From: Longimicrobiales bacterium | Lineage (GTDB): Bacteria; Gemmatimonadota; Gemmatimonadetes; Longimicrobiales; Gaopeijiaceae | Length of the DNA: 64,000 bases | Reading direction: 5' to 3' | Assembly: GCA_951813395.1 (NCBI GenBank) | Contig: OX638356.1 | Span: 3,918,501-3,982,500, forward strand | Part shown: positions 57,707 to 64,000 of the stretch, in pieces | Position numbering within the stretch: position 1 is the stretch's first letter | Layout: every line of letters begins with the position of its first letter | Translations under genes and position numbers: made by a program | Notes under the pieces: generated by a model | Database searches by the model: none | Told to the model about the DNA's origin: nothing | The model's input: the letters and a program-made list of their open reading frames with translations, nothing else

Positions 57707-58590
57707 TGGCCCGACCGTTCCTGCTGCTGGTTCTCCTCTGGACCCTGGCCCTGATCCTCCTCGGGAGCATCGTGCACGCGACGGAATCGAGTCTCGCGTG
57801 CCCCGACTGGCCCACGTGCTTCGGCACCATGATGCCCGAAATGACCGGCGGTGTGTTCTGGGAGCACCTGCACCGTCTCTGGGCCGGCGCTCTATTGGTA
57901 CTGTTTCCGGTCGCGGTCGTGCTCGCGCGGCGCTCCCACCCCGAGCGGAAGGCGCTCTTTCGCCTGGGGCTTGGGGGCATCGCACTCCTTGTCTTTCAAG
58001 CTGTGCTGGGCGGCCTTACAGTGATCTATCGGCTACCCGACGCGATTTCCACGTCTCATCTCGCGATGGCGCTCATCTTCCTGGGCCTCGTGACGGTGAT
58101 GCTGGTGCGAACCGCGCCGCGGGTCACGGAACGGCGGGGGGTCACGGGCACCGCGCGACGCACTGCGTGGCGGCTCGGCTGCTGGATCGCCGGCCTCGTG
58201 TTCCTGCAGTCGCTGGTGGGGGCCCTGGTTCGCCACACCGACGCCGGCATGGCGTGCCCCGACGTTCCGCTTTGCCTGGGCAGGGTGATTCCGCCGCTAC
58301 AGTACCCGGCCGTGCAGCTGCACTTCGCACACCGGGCCCTGGGAATCGGGGTGGCGGTTGCCGTGGTGATGTTCGCACGCACGATCCTGAGGCGCAGCCG
58401 GGACGCCTTTTCGAGACGACTGGCGGTGGCCGCGGCGCTGGGCGTCGTGGGACAGGTGTTGCTGGGCTTCGTTTCGGTGGCGTTTCGACTCGGCGTACCC
58501 TGGGTTTCCGCCCACAGCGTGCTGGCCGCGACGCTCGTGGCGCTCGGCGTTGCCATGGCGGCGCACAACCGGGAGCGGGCCCCGCAATGA
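57706..58590 (+). CDS. ctaA: Heme A synthase, CtaA/COX15 family
   Basis: 294 residues with eight membrane segments. It oxidises heme O to heme A for the terminal oxidase. The four conserved His are placed as in the family: WEHLHRLWAG, ISTSHLAMAL, HFAHRALGIG and SAHSVLAATL. The paired Cys loops ACPDWPTC and ACPDVPLC are also present. ATG 57706 overlaps the acyl-CoA dehydrogenase stop, and the stop overlaps the next gene's ATG. The cytochrome oxidase structural genes are not in the window. Confidence 0.92.
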   Translation: MARPFLLLVLLWTLALILLGSIVHATESSLACPDWPTCFGTMMPEMTGGVFWEHLHRLWAGALLVLFPVAVVLARRSHPERKALFRLGLGGIALLVFQAVLGGLTVIYRLPDAISTSHLAMALIFLGLVTVMLVRTAPRVTERRGVTGTARRTAWRLGCWIAGLVFLQSLVGALVRHTDAGMACPDVPLCLGRVIPPLQYPAVQLHFAHRALGIGVAVAVVMFARTILRRSRDAFSRRLAVAAALGVVGQVLLGFVSVAFRLGVPWVSAHSVLAATLVALGVAMAAHNRERAPQ

Positions 58591-59018
58591 ACAGCCAGGC
58601 GATCGGCGACGGCCTGGCCCACTTCAACGCCGCTCTCAACCTGACCAGCGCGATGCTGCTCCTGGCAGGTCTGATCTACATTCGCCGCAGGGACATCCGC
58701 GCGCACCGGCGATGCATGCTGGGAGCGGTGGCGTCGTCGGCCCTCTTCCTCGTCTTCTACCTGCTACGCGCCGCACTTACGGGTACCCACACCTTCCCCG
58801 GCCCGGATTCGGTGCGCCGCGTGTATCTGGTCGTCCTTTTCAGCCACATGATTCTGGCGGTGGTGGTCGTGCCACTGGTCATCCGCCTTCTGTACCTCGC
58901 CGGACACCGCCGATTCAAGGCGCACCGGCGGCTGGCGCGGTGGACCTACCCGGCGTGGCTGTATACCTCGATCACCGGCCTGTTCGTGTATTTCATGCTC
59001 TACCACGCGTACGCGTAG
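58587..59018 (+). CDS. DUF420/CtaM-like membrane protein for oxidase assembly
   Basis: 143 residues and four membrane segments: NAALNLTSAMLLLAGLIYI, MLGAVASSALFLVFYLL, VYLVVLFSHMILAVVVVPL and TYPAWLYTSITGLFVYFML. The DUF420 family includes Bacillus CtaM/YozB, needed for heme-copper oxidase function; histidines are seen at AHFN, IRAHRR and SHMIL. ATG 58587 overlaps the ctaA TGA, a pairing that fits a shared role in making the terminal oxidase. The patatin and acyl-CoA dehydrogenase genes upstream extend this unit. Confidence 0.82.
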   Translation: MNSQAIGDGLAHFNAALNLTSAMLLLAGLIYIRRRDIRAHRRCMLGAVASSALFLVFYLLRAALTGTHTFPGPDSVRRVYLVVLFSHMILAVVVVPLVIRLLYLAGHRRFKAHRRLARWTYPAWLYTSITGLFVYFMLYHAYA

Positions 59019-59063
59019 CGGCTGTCCGAGAGTTGGCCGCCAATCCGCACCCAGTGCACGGAG

Positions 59064-59750
59064 CTACTTGGCGAGCGTCCATCGGCAGCACCGATCGCCC
59101 CAGGTCTCGCAGCTGCTCTTGATGATCTCCAGGTCGTCCCCCACCCCTCTGGCGAGGGCACGCTGACAGAATCCGGTCAGTATCTGACAGGCCGTGCCGC
59201 TGGAATCGAGCTGCACCAGTGGCGAAGCCGACACTTGCAGCGTGAACGGGCCGGATACAAAGCCACCGAGACGGCGGCCAAAAAGTTTCGGGAACGCGCG
59301 GGCCACTGAGCGCTTGACACGAAACAGACGCACGCGACGCGGAAAAAGGCGACCGCGCGTAGTCCCCGCCGAGTCCGCAAGATGACTTCCCATCTCCAGG
59401 AACACCTTGGCTGCGTCGGTCCGCTTGTTGACCAGACGCAGGAACTCGGCGAGTTCGTCGAGAGTCAGCTTCCTGCCCTCCCGAACGTACGCCTCGTGCA
59501 GCCGGATCTGCCGTTCGACAACGGTGCTCAGGCCAAGTCTGCGCGGCATGGTGCGAGAAAACACCTCGTCATCGATCCACTCGGAGGGCCGGTCCACCGA
59601 ACGGATGGCTTGGAGCAGCGCGAGAGCGACTTTCGCTGCTATCGACGGCTTTTCGGCTTTTGTCAAACGGTGGGTCCTGTTGCGTGCAAGACGAAGCCGC
59701 ACTGTTGCGGCCAACCGTTCGAATTTCGTCACGGAACGGCGCAGTGGCAA
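59064..59750 (-). CDS. Protein with V4R-like Cys-rich C-terminus
   Basis: Up to 228 residues. The N-terminal half is basic and helical with no family that I recognise. The C-terminal ~50 residues resemble the V4R (4-vinyl reductase) domain used for small-molecule and heme sensing: ACQILTGFCQRAL, then EIIKSSCETWGDRCCRW, with Cys in the usual places. Start choice is open: TTG 59750 or GTG 59732. It is divergent from an E1-alpha gene and follows the ctaA unit convergently. Confidence 0.5.
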   Translation of the reverse strand: MPLRRSVTKFERLAATVRLRLARNRTHRLTKAEKPSIAAKVALALLQAIRSVDRPSEWIDDEVFSRTMPRRLGLSTVVERQIRLHEAYVREGRKLTLDELAEFLRLVNKRTDAAKVFLEMGSHLADSAGTTRGRLFPRRVRLFRVKRSVARAFPKLFGRRLGGFVSGPFTLQVSASPLVQLDSSGTACQILTGFCQRALARGVGDDLEIIKSSCETWGDRCCRWTLAK

Positions 59751-59831
59751 ACGGCCGGGTTTGCCGAACGCGAGCCCGTTCTCCTAGCTTCCGCGCCAGA
59801 TCGACTCCAGGACAGGACACGTGGACGACCC

Positions 59832-60950
59832 TTGAAGCGATACCGCGCCTTCGACCCCCCCGAATACCGGGACTGGACCCCGGACGCCGCGTTGGCGCGC
59901 GAGTACCGGCGTCGGATCGAGCAGGATCCCGAGAGAGCCACGGCGGTCGGACGTCTGGAGACCTCCGCGCTATTGGAGCTGTATCGCGACCTCCTCGTCA
60001 CGCGGCTGCAGGACATCGGCCTCAAGCGCTGGGTTCGGCAGGGTGTGATCAGCAAGGCGTGGCTGGGCGTGGGCGAGGAAGCGGTCACGGTCGGGTGCGT
60101 GGCGGCGCTGGAACGCGGCAGGGACGTGGTCATCCCGATGATCCGCAACGCGGGCGCCGGGCACATGATGGGCTTGCCGTTGCATCACGGCTTCACGAGC
60201 TACCTGGCCGCGGCGGACAGCCCCAGTGGCGGCAGGGACTTTCACTACGGCGACCTGGACAGAGGGGTGATCCAGCCCGTCAGCCACATGGGGACCAGCG
60301 TTCCCGTCGCGACCGGCGCAGCGCTCGCCTTCAGGAATCGGGGCGAGCCGCGCGTCGCGCTGACATGGACGGGAGACGGCGCGACCCGTACCGCCGCATG
60401 CCACGAGGGGCTGGTCGTGGCGGCCCGCCTTCGCGTGCCCGCGATCGTAGTCATCCAGAACAATCAGGTGGCCCTGGGAACACGCCTGGACCAGCACGGC
60501 GCCGGTCGCCTGGAGCACATTCCGCGAGCACACGGCATCCGCGCGCTCAATTGCGACGGGAACAACGTGCTGGACGTGTACGCCGCCACCGCGGTTGCGC
60601 GTGGACTGTGTCTCGGCGGGGATGGGCCCGTGGTCCTCGTCGCCGAGACCTTCCGCATGGGTGGCCACGCGACCCACGACGGGCGCGAAGCACGGGAGAC
60701 ATTCCCGGCCGAGCTGTTCGAGCATTGGGGTCGTCGCGATCCCGTCGGGCTGTACGAGTCATACCTGCTCGAAGAGGGGGTGCCGGTCGAAACCCTTGCC
60801 GAGGTCGAGGCGGGCGCGACCGCGGCCGTCGAAGCCGCTGCCGAGCGGGCGCTGAAGTCGCGCGCCCAGTTGCCGGAACCACGACACGCGCTCTTCGAGG
60901 GGGTGTCACAGGGCGGCGTACTGCACGGGCTCGCCGGGAGGCTGGACTGA
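59832..60950 (+). CDS. 2-oxo acid dehydrogenase E1 component, alpha subunit (branched-chain/pyruvate type)
   Basis: 372 residues of the thiamine-diphosphate E1-alpha family. The ThDP motif GDGATRTAACHEG (Gly181-Asp182-Gly183) ends with Asn210 in IQNNQVALG. YRDWTPDAAL and RLQDIGLKRW near the start and HATHDGREARE near the end resemble branched-chain E1-alpha (BkdA1). No E1-beta, E2 or E3 lies beside it, so the complex must be assembled from distant genes. TTG 59832 is the first start codon of the frame after the last upstream stop region that fits the family; it lacks a strong Shine-Dalgarno. Confidence 0.85.
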   Translation: MKRYRAFDPPEYRDWTPDAALAREYRRRIEQDPERATAVGRLETSALLELYRDLLVTRLQDIGLKRWVRQGVISKAWLGVGEEAVTVGCVAALERGRDVVIPMIRNAGAGHMMGLPLHHGFTSYLAAADSPSGGRDFHYGDLDRGVIQPVSHMGTSVPVATGAALAFRNRGEPRVALTWTGDGATRTAACHEGLVVAARLRVPAIVVIQNNQVALGTRLDQHGAGRLEHIPRAHGIRALNCDGNNVLDVYAATAVARGLCLGGDGPVVLVAETFRMGGHATHDGREARETFPAELFEHWGRRDPVGLYESYLLEEGVPVETLAEVEAGATAAVEAAAERALKSRAQLPEPRHALFEGVSQGGVLHGLAGRLD

Positions 60951-61004
60951 ATGGCCGGCGTATTCCCGGGAACGTCGAGGGCGGCGACGTGCGTGGCTGA
61001 ATGC

Positions 61005-61010
61005 TACATT
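61005..61010 (+). promoter_or_regulatory. -10-like element before PspA-like gene
   Basis: TACATT preceded by TGC ends 7 nt before the ATG at 61018, matching the extended -10 form TGnTAnnnT. No Shine-Dalgarno lies between. A leaderless start is therefore plausible. Confidence 0.35.
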
Positions 61011-61017
61011 TGAAGCC

Positions 61018-61668
61018 ATGTTCGAGAATCTCCGCCGGGCCTTCAGAGAGGCCGTCGACAATTTCAACCGCGAATTGGAACGGGACGCTGTCCCGGAGGC
61101 CGTGGACGGCCTGATCCGGGGCATGCAAAAGGAGGCCGTGGCGACCAGGGCCGGCCTCGAGGGACTCAAGGAACAGCTGGCGAAGGCGCGCAAGCGGGCC
61201 GAGGCGGAAGCCCGGGAGGCCAGGGTTTGCCGGCGGCGCGAAGAACTCGCCCGAAAGATCGGTGACGCGGGCACGGCGGAGGTCGCGGCCGAGTTTGCGG
61301 AAAAGCACGCCGCGAGACAACGCGTGTTGAGCGACAAGGCAAAGGCCATCGACGCTGAAATCCGCCTGCAGGAAACCGAGTACGCCGAGATGCTGGCTCA
61401 GATCAAGAAGGCGCGGGCCGACCGGAGCACCATGGCGGCGCAGGCGGGCAGGACCAGCGCGCGCGAATCGGTTCGCGGTGCCGACGACCTCTTCGGGGAA
61501 CTGGACCGCATGGCGGACAAGATCGGCGACACCGAGGCACGCGCCGAGGCCGATGGCTCGCTCTTTGACGATGCGCGCGAGTTTGACCAGGAGCTCGAGC
61601 AGTCGCGCAGGGAAGAAGCGATCGATTCGCGGCTCGACGAGTTGAAGCGCCGCATGGGAAGAGAGTAG
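61018..61668 (+). CDS. PspA/IM30-like coiled-coil protein
   Basis: 216 residues, nearly all helical coiled coil. The N-terminus (MFENLRRAFREAVDNF) and the long heptad region rich in Ala, Arg, Glu and Lys recall PspA/Vipp1 proteins that bind and stabilise the inner membrane under stress. It is somewhat shorter and more diverged than PspA, so the family assignment is moderate. It is 10 nt upstream of a small membrane protein, and the M20 dipeptidase follows, possibly in one transcript. Confidence 0.6.
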   Translation: MFENLRRAFREAVDNFNRELERDAVPEAVDGLIRGMQKEAVATRAGLEGLKEQLAKARKRAEAEAREARVCRRREELARKIGDAGTAEVAAEFAEKHAARQRVLSDKAKAIDAEIRLQETEYAEMLAQIKKARADRSTMAAQAGRTSARESVRGADDLFGELDRMADKIGDTEARAEADGSLFDDAREFDQELEQSRREEAIDSRLDELKRRMGRE

Positions 61669-61678
61669 ATTTGGGGTC

Positions 61679-61957
61679 ATGGAAAACTGGATCGGTGTAG
61701 GAATCTGGATCGTGATGGGCGCGACCGTCGGTCTCGCCATGAAGCTGGTGGTAAAGCGTCCCGATACGACTCCGGGACACACGCGACTCCTCTGCCTGCT
61801 CGGCGCCTTCGCCGCCGTCATCGGCGGCATGCTGGGCGTGGGCATCCTGGAGTTCGACGACCCGGTCGCGCTCAGTATCGGCGGAATGGCCGGCGCGGCC
61901 GGCTTTGCCGCGCTCATGACCTGGGTCTATCGATGGGGGATCAGGGGCCTCACCTGA
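61679..61957 (+). CDS. Small three-TM membrane protein (YeaQ/GlsB-like)
   Basis: 92 residues with three hydrophobic segments (GVGIWIVMGATVGLAM, LLGAFAAVIGGMLGVGIL, GGMAGAAGFAALMTWVY). Glycine-rich spans and length fit the transglycosylase-associated YeaQ/GlsB group, whose true function is uncertain. The short gaps to the PspA-like gene (10 nt) and to the dipeptidase (16 nt) suggest one operon. Confidence 0.6.
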   Translation: MENWIGVGIWIVMGATVGLAMKLVVKRPDTTPGHTRLLCLLGAFAAVIGGMLGVGILEFDDPVALSIGGMAGAAGFAALMTWVYRWGIRGLT

Positions 61958-61973
61958 AAAACGGAGGCAACCC

Positions 61974-63353
61974 TTGTCCGACGTGACCAACAACCCCATT
62001 GACTTCGCCGCGCGGGAACGTGTGAGGTTCTACCGGGAACTCGACGAGTTCCTGCGCATTCCGTCCGTCTCGGCGAAATCGGAGCACGACGGCGACACGG
62101 CGCGTGCGGCCGACTGGGTACGAGAGCAACTGGCAAGCGCGGGGCTGGTCGCCGAGGTCATCGCAACCCCGGGCCACCCGGTGGTAGTCGGAGAGTGGCG
62201 AGGCGCCGGACCACGAGCCCCAACGGTCCTCATCTACGGCCACTATGACGTGCAGCCGGCGGAGCCGCTGGAGTTGTGGGAGACGCCTCCGTTCGAACCC
62301 GACATCCGCAACGGACGCATCTACGCTCGTGGTTCCGCGGACGACAAGGGACAGCTCTTCCTGCATATCAAGGCGCTGGAAGCGCACCTCGCCACCCACG
62401 GCCGGCTGCCGGTCAACGTCGTCGTACTGGCCGAGGGGGAAGAAGAGGTGGGTTCGCCCAACCTCGTTCCGTTCGTCAGGGAACACAGCGAGCGTCTCGC
62501 GGCCGACACGGTCGTCATCTCCGACTCGGCCATGTTCGCCCCCGGGATTCCTTCCCTCCTCTTCTCCCTCCGGGGACTGGCCTACTTCGAGATCCACGCG
62601 ACCGGACCCGCCTCGGACCTGCACTCCGGCGCCTACGGCGGAGCAGTCGTCAACCCGGCCAATGCGCTGGCCCGGGTCATCGGAGGGCTGCACGACGAGA
62701 CCGGACGGATCACCATTCCCGGGTTCTACGACGACGTGCTGACCACGCCGCAGGAGACCCTGGACGGCATCCTCGGCCTACCGTTCGACGCCGACGACTA
62801 CGCCCGCGAGGTCGGTACGATACCCGCGGGCGGGGAGCACGCCTTCTCTCCCCTCGAACGGCTCTGGACAAGGCCGTCCTGCGATGTCAACGGCATGTGG
62901 TCGGGGTACACGGGCGAAGGCGCCAAGACCGTTCTGCCGGCAAAGGCCTCCGCCAAAGTCAGTTTCCGGCTGGTCCCGGATCAGTCTCCCGACCGCGTAA
63001 AGGTGCTGCTGGAGGAGCACCTGACGCGCGTCGCACCCCCCGGCGTCCGGATGACGGTCGTCGAACTGCACGGCGGACGACCGTGGCTGGCCCAGCTGGA
63101 GGGACCGCTGTTCACCGCGGCGGCCAATGCGCTGGAGCGCTCCTTCGGCACGCGTCCGGTGCTCACGGGCGAAGGCGGCAGCATCCCCATCGTCGTGGAA
63201 CTCGAGGAGATCCTCGGTGCCAGCTCGCTACTCCTCGGATTCGCGCTTCCGGGCGCGAACATGCACGCACCCAACGAATGGTTCGCGACGGACTGCTTCG
63301 AAAGGGGGATCGACACGCTGATCCGCCTCTACGACGAACTGGCGCAGATCTAG
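61974..63353 (+). CDS. M20 family dipeptidase
   Basis: 459 residues of the M20 zinc dipeptidase family (CNDP-type). Zinc and catalytic motifs are in order: IYGHYDVQPAE, ARGSADDKGQLF, AEGEEEVGS (catalytic Glu and ligand), SDSAMF and, near the end, HAPNEWF. The dimerisation domain sits in between with ASDLHSGAYGG. The start is a TTG at 61974, seven nucleotides behind a perfect GGAGG. It converges on trpE; the stops are separated by 6 nt. It fits the amino-acid economy suggested by the other peptidases. Confidence 0.93.
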   Translation: MSDVTNNPIDFAARERVRFYRELDEFLRIPSVSAKSEHDGDTARAADWVREQLASAGLVAEVIATPGHPVVVGEWRGAGPRAPTVLIYGHYDVQPAEPLELWETPPFEPDIRNGRIYARGSADDKGQLFLHIKALEAHLATHGRLPVNVVVLAEGEEEVGSPNLVPFVREHSERLAADTVVISDSAMFAPGIPSLLFSLRGLAYFEIHATGPASDLHSGAYGGAVVNPANALARVIGGLHDETGRITIPGFYDDVLTTPQETLDGILGLPFDADDYAREVGTIPAGGEHAFSPLERLWTRPSCDVNGMWSGYTGEGAKTVLPAKASAKVSFRLVPDQSPDRVKVLLEEHLTRVAPPGVRMTVVELHGGRPWLAQLEGPLFTAAANALERSFGTRPVLTGEGGSIPIVVELEEILGASSLLLGFALPGANMHAPNEWFATDCFERGIDTLIRLYDELAQI

Positions 63354-63359
63354 CTTAGC

Positions 63360-63365
<6 letters not shown>
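63351..63365. repeat. Three tandem TAGCT units spanning two convergent stops
   Basis: Three copies of TAGCT run from 63351 to 63365. The first supplies the TAG stop of the dipeptidase and the second and third supply the reverse-strand TAA of trpE. Short enough to be chance, but it guarantees stops in several frames. Confidence 0.6.

Positions 63366-64000
<635 letters not shown>

Overview
The window is GC-rich, densely coding DNA with no intergenic gap above about 300 bases. I saw no rRNA, tRNA or CRISPR array. The gene content points to a free-living, aerobic, Gram-negative heterotroph. SusC/SusD-type outer-membrane receptor pairs, a secreted M14 peptidase with an HATE zinc motif, a sortilin/VPS10-like repeat protein, a very large NAD-glutamate dehydrogenase and many lipoproteins together fit the Gemmatimonadota or a related soil/marine lineage best. 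That placement is inferred from gene families and style, not from a marker gene.

Left part (1-25 kb): an amidase; a split XdhC pair facing a SufU-like scaffold gene; an M14 peptidase, CPBP protease and Ppx/GppA run; the 1624-residue glutamate dehydrogenase; a YhaO/YhaN-type (SbcD/SbcC-like) nuclease-ATPase pair; and a GT-C glycosyltransferase converging on a YfiH, 66-residue protein and GT2 chain with 4-nt overlaps. Then come 2-oxoglutarate dehydrogenase E1 and a tightly packed set of a Tat-exported solute-binding protein, a two-TM HAMP-like receptor with no output domain, and an OFA-type MFS carrier.

Middle (27-37 kb): an M28 peptidase gene broken by a frameshift, a small membrane protein, a truncated tyrosine recombinase, a beta-propeller protein, a quinone oxidoreductase divergent from a DnaQ-like exonuclease, a sortilin-like protein, an outer-membrane barrel and the first orphan 'plug' lipoprotein.

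Right-centre (37-54.5 kb): two SusC/SusD loci on the minus strand. Locus A (37.8-44.1 kb) is preceded by a histidine-rich membrane protein and an anchored hypothetical. Locus B (46.0-54.4 kb) is headed by an octaheme cytochrome c/TPR protein and two lipoproteins. A small lipoprotein resembling only the C-terminal half of a TonB plug lies downstream of each pair. A DUF4143-type ATPase and a small membrane protein separate the loci.

Right end (54.5-64 kb): a coupled operon of patatin, acyl-CoA dehydrogenase, heme A synthase (CtaA) and a CtaM-like DUF420 protein; a V4R-like protein; an orphan E1-alpha dehydrogenase; a PspA-like protein, a small membrane protein and an M20 dipeptidase; and the C-terminal part of anthranilate synthase TrpE running off the edge.

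The most interesting candidates are the plug-only lipoproteins repeated beside both SusC/SusD pairs, the locus B link between multiheme cytochrome and receptor, and the binding protein/receptor/MFS cassette.
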